Shown here one piece after another: positions 7,851 through 16,580 of a stretch of DNA of 64,000 bases. The position numbers and the translations under genes were made by a program. The stretch's first letter is position 1, and each line of letters starts with the position of its first letter. The notes below the pieces were generated by a model. It was not told the DNA's origin. It worked only from the letters and a program-made list of their open reading frames with translations, and ran no database searches. The stretch is taken from assembly GCF_005845215.1 (NCBI RefSeq), contig NZ_SPHO01000016.1, positions 79,259 through 143,258 of the forward strand, written 5' to 3'. Origin of the DNA: Clostridium sp. 1001271st1 H5 (GTDB lineage Bacteria; Bacillota; Clostridia; Lachnospirales; Lachnospiraceae).

Positions 7851-9302
7851 TTATTTTAATATATATATTCTCGCCCTTCTCTCCCCCTGCTCCTGCAATA
7901 TCCCATCCTCTGACATCTGCTTAAGAATTCGTTTGGTAGTTGATTCAGCAAGTCCCAGAATCGCGCGCGCCTCTTTATTGGAAATCATTCCATACTCTTT
8001 TACATGGTTAAGAATCAGTTTCTGCCGTTCCGTCTTTATCGGCTTTTTACCGGTCTTTTTTATGGACCCTTTATCGGCTTTTTTTATCGGCTTTTTATCG
8101 GCTTTTTTTATCGGCTTTTTACTCTTTAGACGATAGAGATTCACTCTGAAGGTATCACCAATTTCAAAAAAATCCGGTTTGGGCAATCCATACTCATTTG
8201 ACCGCTTTAGAATACGGCGTATTCCAGTTCCCCATTCCTCAATTAATTCCATCCGGCTGAATACCTCCGCAACCGCACGGTTACGAATTTTAGAACGCCC
8301 GCTCATAGCTTCCTCCAGTGTCAGGCCACCATAAAGCATTCCCGGAGAGGTGACTTCCAATCTGTCATCATAAAGTGCCACCTGCACACAGGAATTATCC
8401 ATGAAATTCCTATGACACTGGGCATTAATAATCATCTCCCTGATTGAACCTATCGGAAGCTCATAACGTTCCTTACGAACCAACCCGTCAATCTCCGCAC
8501 TCCGGCTTATATGTCTTAATACAAACTGATAGGCACCTTCTATCTGCTCATATAAAGGTCCACAAAACTCCTTTTTATCGATAAATTCATCACGGTCCAT
8601 TCCCTTAAAGAGAGCGCATTGAATTTTGGCAAATGGGAAATAATCACTTGTGAGTAAAACAAACGCATTTGTAGGAAGTATCTCACCCTCTGCCTTTTTC
8701 AAAATTTTCCAATTTAACAACTGTTCTTTTGTCACCCTAGATACTGCATTCTTCTCTTCCTCGGTATCTGCCGCATTGACCATATAATTGTGTATATCCT
8801 GACATAACTTTTCTATTGCCTCATCTGATACATGGTATCCAACACAGGTCAGCTCATCCCAGGACAAATTTAGACCTTCCAACTCCAGTTCCTTAATTTT
8901 ATATTGGTCAGCGGGACGGGATGTTCCTGCAACACGAAGATAAGTCCCCTTCTCTTTACCAATATGTTTCAGATAATATGGACGGTTGGCACCTGGATAA
9001 ATTTCGACTATCACGATACACTTACCGTCAATTGTCTGGAATGTTATGTCCGGAATAATTTGAGGCTCACAACAATCAGAAATCCCATTGGCTATACTAT
9101 CCATTATATAAAATACTGCTTCTTTATCAACACCAATAATTGTTCTGGTTTTATCATCAATGCCAATCATTAACTTGCCACCGCTGGTATTAGAAAAAGC
9201 AATGATGGACTTCATGTATTTATCACTTCTTTTCGGAAGTTCGGATTTAAACTCTACATTTTTTGATTCACCTTTTAAGATATCTTCAAGTGTCATCTCC
9301 AA
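7851..9302 (-). CDS. AlbA_2 (Schlafen-type) domain protein with HATPase-like and winged-helix C-terminus
   Basis: 483 residues. The N-terminal AlbA_2/Schlafen domain (about 8-130) has VEFKSELP and NTSGGKLMIGIDD. A middle region (about 280-385) resembles the HATPase_c_4 part of RecG-like/DUF4062-type regulators (HRNFMDNS, EEWGTGIRRI). A lysine-rich repeat linker (395-424) leads into a C-terminal helix-turn-helix (about 425-483). Such proteins are usually annotated as putative DNA binding or ATP-dependent helicases and are common in accessory DNA; some Schlafen/AlbA_2 proteins belong to defence loci. The gene is visibly more AT-rich than its neighbours and is bracketed by 30-bp direct repeats, indicating acquisition. 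Biochemical function is unknown. Confidence 0.85.
   Translation of the reverse strand: MEMTLEDILKGESKNVEFKSELPKRSDKYMKSIIAFSNTSGGKLMIGIDDKTRTIIGVDKEAVFYIMDSIANGISDCCEPQIIPDITFQTIDGKCIVIVEIYPGANRPYYLKHIGKEKGTYLRVAGTSRPADQYKIKELELEGLNLSWDELTCVGYHVSDEAIEKLCQDIHNYMVNAADTEEEKNAVSRVTKEQLLNWKILKKAEGEILPTNAFVLLTSDYFPFAKIQCALFKGMDRDEFIDKKEFCGPLYEQIEGAYQFVLRHISRSAEIDGLVRKERYELPIGSIREMIINAQCHRNFMDNSCVQVALYDDRLEVTSPGMLYGGLTLEEAMSGRSKIRNRAVAEVFSRMELIEEWGTGIRRILKRSNEYGLPKPDFFEIGDTFRVNLYRLKSKKPIKKADKKPIKKADKGSIKKTGKKPIKTERQKLILNHVKEYGMISNKEARAILGLAESTTKRILKQMSEDGILQEQGERRARIYILK
8031..8120. repeat. In-frame tandem repeats encoding a Lys-rich linker
   Basis: Degenerate 24-bp units built on ATCGGCTTTTT(TT) repeat about four times on the plus strand and encode KKPIKKAD, KKPIKKAD, KGSIKKTG, KKPIKT on the minus strand (residues 395-424). 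The repeat separates the HATPase-like module from the C-terminal winged helix. Basic repeats of this kind suit nonspecific DNA contact and can change length by slippage. Confidence 0.85.
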
Positions 9303-9460
9303 CGTCTCACTTCCTTTCTATGCCCAAATTCAATCTCTCCTGCGTTTTACCAATATCTTATCTCTTCAAGTGTACAGTGAATTATTTTATTTGTCAAATT
9401 ATGCTTTTTTCCTTATTTTCGTTTGCCTCCATCTGACAAATATAATACACCTGCCAAAGC

Positions 9461-9500
9461 AAGAGCGCCCCCTGTATAAACAGAGGGCGCCCTTACCGCA
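9461..9500 (-). terminator. Terminator hairpin, copy 2 of the 30-bp direct repeat
   Basis: Identical over 9461-9490 to 7798-7827. It lies 8 bp downstream of the enolase-superfamily gene stop and should terminate that minus-strand operon. Its right flank CTTACCGCA pairs with the left flank of copy 1, not with its own left flank. The 9303-9460 interval is AT-rich and holds only the probable promoter of the AlbA_2 gene. Confidence 0.78.
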
Positions 9501-9507
9501 CCTACAC

Positions 9508-10641
9508 CTATTCACCTACATAAAAATCCTTAATCTCGTATTCCCTTAAAGCTTCCTCATCCGGCTCAAAGCCAAGTCCCGGCTTCTGGGGAACATGCAT
9601 GTAGCCATCCTTGTCAACTAATACCCTGTCCTCCTCCTTAAGGATATAATCCCTGCGGTCAACCGTCCATACAGGCGGGTCAAAGGGATATTCCAGATAT
9701 TCCGCATCGCTGACAGCACAGGCCATATGAAGGTTGGCCAGAAGTCCCACGCCGTTGGACCAGGTGTGCGGACAGAACACAGCTCCCTTGGACTGCACAT
9801 AGTCGGCAATCTTCTTAGTGCGGGTAAAGCCTCCGCACAGCACCGTGTCAGGCTGATACACATCATAGCTTCCCTTATCCGCCAAATCCCTGAAATCGTG
9901 CCATCTGCGGTTCATCTCGCCGCCTGCAATACGAATATCCGTCATCTCCCGCAGGCGGGCCAGGTTGTCGTAATCCGCGTGATGGAGCGGCTCCTCCAGC
10001 CAGTATACACCCAGCTTCTCCAGTTCCCTGGCCACCTTGACCGCTTTTTTCAAATCCCAGATACGCTCCACATCCCACGGCATTTTCCAGGCCTGGTTGC
10101 CGTCCACCATGATTTCCATCTTATCGCCAATAGCCTTCCTGACAGCCTCTATGACCTTGATATCCTCCCTTACCTCCTCATGATGGAAACGGATTTTCAT
10201 TGCCTTAAATCCCATGTCCACATATTCCTTAGCCTTCTCAGCCCTTTCCTCAGCCGGAATCCTGGCGCCGCAGGAGCAGTATGCCTTTATCTTATCCTGC
10301 TTCCCTCCCAAAAGCTTATATACAGGCTGCCCGCATTTCTTTCCTATGATATCCCACAGCGCAATATCCAGAGGCCAGCACCTTCCATAATGGAAATCAA
10401 TGTTGTCAATGACCTTGTTATGGTTTTCCATCTCAAACGGGTCCTTGCCGATAAAGAATTTCTCATGTCCCGCAAAGCCTGTCATAAGGTCGCCGGAGCC
10501 AATTCCCGTAATTCCCTCGTCCGTGTATACATAAACAATGGTAGATGCAAACTTTACACGGGGATTCGGGTCCCATGATGCCAAAAATGGCGGGTCCAAT
10601 GGCTTTGCATACTGTTTGATTTCAATGCCTGTGATTTTCAT
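9508..10641 (-). CDS. Mandelate racemase/muconate lactonizing enzyme family protein (sugar-acid dehydratase-like)
   Basis: 377 residues of the enolase superfamily. The capping domain occupies about 1-120 and the barrel follows. Metal ligands are Asp180 (VDGNQAW), Glu216 (WLEEPL) and Glu242 (GGEM). The base motif on the second strand is K149-I-R151 and a His is at 292 (CPHTWSNG), as in acid-sugar dehydratases. The partner MFS transporter is 70 bp upstream on the same strand, so this is a two-gene uptake and dehydration unit for a hexonate or tartrate-like acid. The exact substrate cannot be read from the sequence; galactonate dehydratase labels would be over-specific. Confidence 0.85.
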   Translation of the reverse strand: MKITGIEIKQYAKPLDPPFLASWDPNPRVKFASTIVYVYTDEGITGIGSGDLMTGFAGHEKFFIGKDPFEMENHNKVIDNIDFHYGRCWPLDIALWDIIGKKCGQPVYKLLGGKQDKIKAYCSCGARIPAEERAEKAKEYVDMGFKAMKIRFHHEEVREDIKVIEAVRKAIGDKMEIMVDGNQAWKMPWDVERIWDLKKAVKVARELEKLGVYWLEEPLHHADYDNLARLREMTDIRIAGGEMNRRWHDFRDLADKGSYDVYQPDTVLCGGFTRTKKIADYVQSKGAVFCPHTWSNGVGLLANLHMACAVSDAEYLEYPFDPPVWTVDRRDYILKEEDRVLVDKDGYMHVPQKPGLGFEPDEEALREYEIKDFYVGE

Positions 10642-10711
10642 AAAATACCTCCATACTTATATATGATTTTTATTTTTTCTGTTTAAGCTTATAGCTTCCC
10701 GGGCAGCTTTC

Positions 10712-11947
10712 TTATCCCTTAACCGGGGTCTTTCTGATACTCTTAATAAGGATGACTGCCACGGCAGCGCCAACGATACATGTACCGATGCCGTACAGGA
10801 ACATGGAACGGTACCCCTGGACCCCCTGGTCAATCCAGCGTCCAATCATAGTGTACAGGAACACGTCCGGAAGATAACCGATGCAGGATGCCATACCGGA
10901 GACCGCGCCTGTAACTGAACGGTCTATCTGGGCCTCATCAATAACTGCAAAATAAATGCCTCTCACCGCGTACACGGTTACATTTAACAGGATGAAGTCA
11001 AAGACACAGAGCATGGCCAGCGAAGGCTGCTGAGGTGTCAGCAGGAATACAATCAGGAAGGCGATGATAGCCGTATATCCCAGCAGGACTGTCTTTATCC
11101 TGGAGCCAATCTTATCAGCCAGGAAACCGCCTGTGATTCCGCCTGCAAACTGTATGATGTATCGGATGCCTCCTATCTGGACGCTGAAATTCTTGGACAT
11201 GCCGTATACGGATACCATGTAAGGCGGCAGGAAACTGAGGATTGCGTAAATGGAATAAGCGGTAAAGATTATGAGACAAATCATCCACATTTTCGGCATC
11301 AGAAGTACGCTCTTAATCTGCTGCACCAGGCTTGTGCCGCTTGCCGCATCCTCCTTCTTATCCTTAATCAGGAACCAGAGGGCGATACCAACTATGATTG
11401 CCAGAAGGGCATAGGAGCGGATCACCCAGCTCAGTCCGAACTTGCCGCCTCCCAGGCTGTTAAAAAGTCCCAGAAGCACAAACACTGCCGTGGCCGACAC
11501 AACACCCCTGCCCCCTTCCAGGATGCCGAACAGCCTTCCCTGCTCATTGCTGTCCCCCAGACACCGCACCGCCTTGATAAGCGCGGACCAGTATGTAAGC
11601 ACGGTGGTTACGCCGAAGGCCGCAAATATCAGCCTCATTGTGCCGTAGCTTGGGAAGGTGGAAAACAGAAGTCCCACCAGGCCCGTGGATATAAAGGAAA
11701 TGGTCAGCAGCTTTCTTGGGGACACACGGTCTGCAATCCACCCGCCGAAGAAATAACATATCATGGAAATGGTTGCGTAGGATGTGGAGAGCGCCCCGAA
11801 TTCCTCATTGCTTAGATTAAGGGCCTCCACCAGCGGAATATAAAATGTATTCCGGATATAGGGAAGCTGGAAAATGACACCAGTACCGCAGCAGAGCACC
11901 AACAGGGACGTCCACTTTTTCACATCAAATTTTTTCTTACTGTTCAC
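10712..11947 (-). CDS. MFS transporter (probable organic or sugar acid permease)
   Basis: 411 residues with about twelve hydrophobic segments and the MFS loop 2-3 signature GGWIADRVSPRK near residues 69-80 (consensus GxxxDRxxxR). The central cytoplasmic loop is IKDKKEDAASG. It is followed after 70 bp by the enolase-superfamily dehydratase on the same strand, so the transported solute is probably that enzyme's acid-sugar substrate. The start at 11947 (MNSKKKFDVKKW) is preceded by a GGGGG-type ribosome site. Related MFS proteins in clostridia are mostly uncharacterised. Confidence 0.85.
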   Translation of the reverse strand: MNSKKKFDVKKWTSLLVLCCGTGVIFQLPYIRNTFYIPLVEALNLSNEEFGALSTSYATISMICYFFGGWIADRVSPRKLLTISFISTGLVGLLFSTFPSYGTMRLIFAAFGVTTVLTYWSALIKAVRCLGDSNEQGRLFGILEGGRGVVSATAVFVLLGLFNSLGGGKFGLSWVIRSYALLAIIVGIALWFLIKDKKEDAASGTSLVQQIKSVLLMPKMWMICLIIFTAYSIYAILSFLPPYMVSVYGMSKNFSVQIGGIRYIIQFAGGITGGFLADKIGSRIKTVLLGYTAIIAFLIVFLLTPQQPSLAMLCVFDFILLNVTVYAVRGIYFAVIDEAQIDRSVTGAVSGMASCIGYLPDVFLYTMIGRWIDQGVQGYRSMFLYGIGTCIVGAAVAVILIKSIRKTPVKG

Positions 11948-12030
11948 TGTAAAACCCCCTTTGTACAGTCTTTACTTGTTTTTTGTTGATACGCGTCTCA
12001 ACTTGTCTCCCATTATAGCGGATAAAAATC

Positions 12031-12065
12031 AAACTGCTGTCTTCTTGTTCAAAAGACAACAGTTT
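12031..12065 (-). terminator. Rho-independent terminator after the OmpR-associated kinase gene
   Basis: On the minus strand AACTGTTGTCTT pairs with AAGACAGCAGTT across a nine-base loop and is followed by TGATTTTT. It closes the BCCT-regulator-kinase operon. A TATAAT hexamer just beyond (minus strand, about 12012-12017) is a candidate -10 for the MFS gene. Confidence 0.75.
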
Positions 12066-12101
12066 TGTTACAGCTTTGATACAATCCGCCAAAATTCCTT
12101 G

Positions 12102-13565
12102 TTATCTTATAATATTTGACGCCTCGTACATCCACAGAGTGTCCGGTTTAATCTGGTCTGTCTGGTCCGGCGACTCCAGACGGAGGTAGTCCCCAGCCGG
12201 GAACCCCATGGTGACCGTGGTATATACTCCCTCTGCGCTCTCGTATTTCAGCGAACCGTGATGATGCTGCATCACCGACTTGCAGATGGCCAGTCCCATG
12301 CCGAAACCGTCCTCCCCCTGGCTGTGGGCCTTATCTCCCTTATAAAACGGCTGGTCTATCTTATCCAGAATATCGGCCGGGATTCCGATTCCATGGTCCG
12401 TTACCCGGATAAATGCCAGGGCGTTTTCTTCCCCGGCCGCCCTGATTTCAATCAGTCCCCCTTCATGGGAAGCCTTAATTGCATTGTCCAGCACGTTTTC
12501 CATCATGGTAATAAGCAGCTCCCTGTCCCCATAGCAGAATATGCCCTCCGGGATGTCCGTGGTAAAACGGATTTCTTTCTGGTTGGCTTTCATCCGTACT
12601 GCCATCAGCGATGTCTCCAGCATTTTTTTCACATCCTGCCGTTCAATATTCAGCAGTCCCGGCTGTATGCGTGACAGCTTAATCATTTTCCGGGTAATGG
12701 AATTCAGCCTTTTGCCTTCCTCCAGGATATAGTCCAATGCCTGTTCCTGAAGCTCTTTATCACAGTCGTGGTTTTTTAGCAGTTCCGCATAGCCTATGAT
12801 GGATGTCAGCGGCGTCTTGATTTCGTGGGTCAGATTGCCCACAATCTGTTTGTAATCATCAATGTTTCTGTTGATGGCAGCAGACATGAGATTGAAATTA
12901 TGGGACAGCTCGCTGATTTCATCCTCTCCCTCCACGGGCAGCTTAAGGGGAATGGATTCCTGAGCCATGAGTTTTGCCGCCTCATTCAGCCGTTCAATGG
13001 GAGAGGTAATCCTCTTTGTTATCAGAAACATAATCATGGCTGTAATAAAAGCCTGAAGCAGGCACAGGGCAAAGAAAATATTCAGCTGCATGTCGCAGGA
13101 TTTATATATATCAGATAAATCCTTAATCATCACTACCTTATACATCATATTGTCATATGGAAATTCAGACTCCACGTACAGATACCTGGAATCCCCTATG
13201 TCCTTCATATAAGTGGGCGTATAGGCTGCCTGCCCCTCCACAAAGGTGTAGCGGGGAGCCGGGGGGAACTTTTCAAAGCTGTCATATGTAAGCCTCTCCC
13301 CGGCCCATACCTGCAGGTACCGTCCCTCTCCCGCCAGCTCCTCCCTGAAACCGTCCATGAACCCTGACAAGCCTTTTCCGGCCTCTGACTCCTGAAAAAA
13401 ATTCTCAATTTTCCCCGCGTATACGGACTGGTAATATTCCGTCCTCTCCATCTCTCCTTCCAGCGTAAAGTGCAGTCCTGTCACCACAAGATAAAATCCG
13501 CAGAAAAAGAAAATGGCCACGCTGGCTATGAATGCGCCCAGGAATATTTTCTGCCAAAGTTTCAT
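12102..13565 (-). CDS. HAMP-domain sensor histidine kinase (EnvZ/PhoR class)
   Basis: 487 residues: TM1 about 8-32, extracytoplasmic sensor, TM2 about 163-184, HAMP about 184-237, HisKA with His247 in NLTHEIKTPLTS, and a C-terminal HATPase with DHGIGIP and GMGLAICKS. The start overlaps the upstream OmpR-type regulator by four bases (ATGA), so the pair is translationally coupled. The regulator in turn starts 19 bp after the end of the ancestral BCCT transporter frame, so this pair may sense osmotic or substrate conditions relevant to that transporter. The ligand is unknown. Confidence 0.92.
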   Translation of the reverse strand: MKLWQKIFLGAFIASVAIFFFCGFYLVVTGLHFTLEGEMERTEYYQSVYAGKIENFFQESEAGKGLSGFMDGFREELAGEGRYLQVWAGERLTYDSFEKFPPAPRYTFVEGQAAYTPTYMKDIGDSRYLYVESEFPYDNMMYKVVMIKDLSDIYKSCDMQLNIFFALCLLQAFITAMIMFLITKRITSPIERLNEAAKLMAQESIPLKLPVEGEDEISELSHNFNLMSAAINRNIDDYKQIVGNLTHEIKTPLTSIIGYAELLKNHDCDKELQEQALDYILEEGKRLNSITRKMIKLSRIQPGLLNIERQDVKKMLETSLMAVRMKANQKEIRFTTDIPEGIFCYGDRELLITMMENVLDNAIKASHEGGLIEIRAAGEENALAFIRVTDHGIGIPADILDKIDQPFYKGDKAHSQGEDGFGMGLAICKSVMQHHHGSLKYESAEGVYTTVTMGFPAGDYLRLESPDQTDQIKPDTLWMYEASNIIR

Positions 13566-14227
13566 CTGTCATCACTCCCCTTAAGCAGATACCCCACCTT
13601 GGTAACAGTCTGTATGATGCCTTCCCAATCCAGCTTTTTCCTCAGCCTCTGGATGTGGATATCCACAGTCCTGGTTTCCCCCACATAGTTATATCCCCAT
13701 ACATCGGAGAGGATTTCCTTTCTGGTCAGCACCTTGTCGCAGTTGGAGCACAGATAATACAGCAGGTCAAACTCCTTGGGAGTCAGCTCCATTTCCTTTC
13801 CGTCCTTAAGCACACGGTGCAGGTCAGGGTCCACACTGATGTTCCTGACATTGAGGGACACGGGACGGCGCCTGCACCGGCGCAGCACCGCTCCCACTCT
13901 GGCTAAAAGGTCCATACTGTCAAATGGCTTTGTTATGTAATCATCGGCTCCCACCTGGAGGCACTGGACCTTGCTGCTCAAATCATCCAGGGCAGTCACC
14001 ACGATAATGGGCATCCGGAAATCCTTTACCCTGGCCAGGATATCAACCCCGCTTACCTTTGGCAGCATCAAATCCAGAATCAGCAGGTCAAAGGGTTCTG
14101 CCTCCAGAATCTCCAGTGCAAACTCCCCGTCATAAACCTGGCTGGTATCGTATCCGGCAAAGGACAGGTGGGTCTTAATCAGGTTGGATATGGCCTTATT
14201 ATCTTCTGCAATCAGTATCCGGTACAT
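13562..14227 (-). CDS. OmpR-family response regulator
   Basis: 221 residues from the ATG at 14227 (MYRILIAEDN). This start was chosen because the GGGGG ribosome site lies nine bases upstream of it but abuts the alternative ATG at 14236. The receiver has phospho-acceptor Asp52 (LDLMLP); the Lys of the TKPF motif is in DYITKPFDS. A winged-helix Trans_reg_C output domain occupies about 125-221 (ELTPKEFDLLYYL, VWGYNYVGETRTVDIHIQRLRKKL). It forms a coupled pair with the kinase downstream and follows the BCCT gene. Confidence 0.93.
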   Translation of the reverse strand: MYRILIAEDNKAISNLIKTHLSFAGYDTSQVYDGEFALEILEAEPFDLLILDLMLPKVSGVDILARVKDFRMPIIVVTALDDLSSKVQCLQVGADDYITKPFDSMDLLARVGAVLRRCRRRPVSLNVRNISVDPDLHRVLKDGKEMELTPKEFDLLYYLCSNCDKVLTRKEILSDVWGYNYVGETRTVDIHIQRLRKKLDWEGIIQTVTKVGYLLKGSDDR

Positions 14228-14245
14228 GCTTCTCATCCCCCTATC

Positions 14246-15819
14246 TTACATTTCGTCATTTGTATTCTGGCTGCACTTATCGTATTTCCCGGGATTGCGC
14301 ATTATCTTAATCAGTGCTGCGCAGGAGGCAATCTGCAGGAACATGGAGGGAAAACCGCCTATGCTGGCAAGAGTCTTTGCGCCTCCCACTCCTGTGAACA
14401 CAGCCATGACAGCCGCCATAATGCCGATTATCAGGCCCCAGAGTATCTTAAGGCCACCGGGGCCTCCATCTCCTCCTCAGACATTCCGCTGGTGCACACA
14501 GAAGCAATTGCATTGGTATTGGAATCAGCGGCAGTGACAAAGGATATGAAGGTGGCAAGCACAAACACAGGAATACACAGCTGACGCAGGGGAAGCACCT
14601 CGAAAAGCTTATATACAATGGATTCTGCCCCGGATGTCTCCAGCAGCGGAATCAGGCTCTCCTGCATGTGCATATGGATGGCGGTGCCGCCGAATATGGA
14701 AACCCAAATCATGGAAAAAACAGTGGGCACAAACAGGTTTATGATAATACAGTCTCTTATTTTATATCCTCTGGCCAGTTTCCCCAGGAACAAGGCTGTA
14801 ACCGGCGCCCAGGCCAGGTAACTGGCCCAGTATCCCACCTTCATATTCCCCAGGCTGGACCAGGAGCTGTTGCCAAGATTCATGGAATCCGTAAACAGAT
14901 TGCGCATGAAAAAGGAATCCATCAGCTCTCCCACTGATTCCGTACCAAAATTCAGGATAAATTTTGTGGGACCAAACAGGAAAATGAACAGAATCAGAAA
15001 CGAAAATATGTATACATTAAAGCTGGAAAGCCACTTAATCCCCTTCATAATGCCGGACGACGCCGATATGGTATAGACCAGTATAATGGCCGACATAACC
15101 ATTATCAGCATAATGCTGTTGGTGGGTATGCCTGTTATGTTGGATACGCCTCCTGCCACGGAAAAAGCTCCTGTGGACAGGGAACCGGACATGCCGGCGC
15201 AGAGTATGAAGATACAGAGAGCGTCAATGCCGTCCGCCAGTCTTCCCTTTGTGGCCCGTTCCCCCAGTAACGGAGAGATGCAGGACCCCAATGAAAATGG
15301 TTTCTTCATATTGTAATAGGTAAATGCAAACACGGTTGCCGCCAGGGCATAGATTGCATAAGGTGTGATTCCCCAGTGCAGATACATCTGGGCCATGGCA
15401 AAAACAGCTGCCTGGGGCGAGTTTGGCTCAATATCAAAAAAGGGCGACGGGTCGCTCATGAGATAAAGCGGCTCTGCCGCTGCCCAGAACATCAGGCCTG
15501 CCGCAATGGTGGTACACAGGCTGATAGCAAACCAGTTGAATTTGCCCAGTATTGGTTTGGCGTCTTTTCCGCCAATAACCGTGTTGCCGAATTTAGAAAA
15601 GCAGGCATAAAAACAAACTCCCACTGCCGCCAGTCCATAACCGGAAAACAGCCATTTAAAATTGCCCCAAATCCAATCCTTTACCCCGTTGACCACCTTC
15701 AAAAAGGCATCCTGGGACACAAACCCCAGTATCAATACCATTAACAGTACCAAAAACGGCGGCCAGAATACCCAGCCCCTTAGCCTGCTCTGCCTTTTTC
15801 CCCCTGACATGTTCCCCAT
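14246..15819 (-). pseudogene. BCCT-family betaine/carnitine/choline transporter, frameshifted near its 3' end
   Basis: The first 462 residues of a BCCT transporter read intact (TM segments, FVTAADSNTNAIASVCTSG of the conserved TM8-TM10 region), then the frame runs into VALRYSGA and stops at 14431. In another frame the missing C-terminus continues at once: GLKILWGLIIGIM and LASIGGFPSMFLQIASC, ending at a stop at 14246, 19 bp before the regulator start. A single missing base in the GGCCCCGG run near 14455 explains both. The break could be a real mutation, a homopolymer sequencing error or, less likely, a recoding site. Intact members import betaine-type solutes by Na+ or H+ coupling or antiport. 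An operon with the OmpR/kinase genes is likely. Confidence 0.85.
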
Positions 15820-16000
15820 TTAACAGTACCTCCTCATCTTTTGTCCCGTCTCCTTTACTGCCGGAGACGTTTAACCTGTGGTTGTATCATTTAACCTGTA
15901 AACTAAAGTAATTAGGCTCATTATATCATTTGTACACGGAACCCAGAAACAATTTTACAACTCTGATACAAAAACCAGGCAGATTATCCGCCAAAAAAAG

Positions 16001-16041
16001 GCTGCGTTTCCACCGGCCAATGCCGGTGAAACCACAACCTT
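16001..16041 (-). terminator. Terminator of the phosphoglucomutase/DUF1284 operon
   Basis: On the minus strand a GC-rich near-palindrome (GGTTTCACCGGC, ATTG loop, GCCGGTGGAAAC, with outer pairing AGGTTG/CAGCCT) is followed by CTTTTTTTGG. It sits just downstream of the DUF1284-like gene. The remaining intergenic DNA to 15820 contains no gene. Confidence 0.8.
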
Positions 16042-16073
16042 TAATCATAGACCGGTACCTTAAAACCGGCTGC

Positions 16074-16550
16074 CTATTCACTTTGTTTATCCAATCCCAG
16101 ATATTTCCTCACCCCGGCCGCAAACAGCTGCTCCCTTTTTACGGCCGTATCCGGGTACACCTCAGCCTCCTCCTTCCACACATCCATTACAAGCCCCGGC
16201 CGCGCCCCCATCATACTGCAAAGTTCTTCAGCCGTGTAAACCGCATCCTCACACAGACCCAGCATGTCCATGATACGGTGGTCCAGCATCTCATTATAGC
16301 TGTTCTTGGAGCTGATTCCTTTTATGTGCGAAATACAGTCCGTGCATTTCCGGTCACTGCCCAGGAACCGGCAGGGCCTGCATATGTCATCTGCCCCGGC
16401 TGTAACTTTTATCTGCTGCTGGCGGTTCTCTATTATCCCGTTTGCCGCCCTGTAAAAATCATGGCCGTAATCCGTATCCGGTACAAACACCTGGATTCCG
16501 CCTCCAAGCAGCTTGATAATATCCATAAAATGATGGGGTTTAATAACCAT
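16074..16550 (-). CDS. DUF1284-like cysteine-cluster protein
   Basis: 158 residues. The start I-K-P-H-H-F and the cluster DDICRPCRFLGSDRKCTDC (Cys at about 76, 79, 88 and 91) match the DUF1284 family, small proteins with an N-terminal PHH motif and a probable metal or Fe-S site. The C-terminal half is helical and unassigned. It follows phosphoglucomutase by 30 bp on the same strand and is probably the last gene of the ABC transporter-phosphoglucomutase operon. No function is established for the family; a redox or metal role is only suggested by the cysteines. Confidence 0.65.
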   Translation of the reverse strand: MVIKPHHFMDIIKLLGGGIQVFVPDTDYGHDFYRAANGIIENRQQQIKVTAGADDICRPCRFLGSDRKCTDCISHIKGISSKNSYNEMLDHRIMDMLGLCEDAVYTAEELCSMMGARPGLVMDVWKEEAEVYPDTAVKREQLFAAGVRKYLGLDKQSE

Positions 16551-16580
16551 TTTAATATCTCCTGTTCATCCGGAATCTTT

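Noticed and set aside
8031..8120. CRISPR-like repeat array
   Set aside because: Repeats are contiguous, in frame and encode a Lys-rich linker; there are no spacers.
7798..9490. Insertion sequence
   Set aside because: No transposase or terminal inverted repeats; only an AlbA_2 gene between direct repeats of a terminator core.
14184..14584. Plus-strand genes opposite the BCCT 3' region
   Set aside because: They are shadows of the frameshifted BCCT gene on the minus strand.
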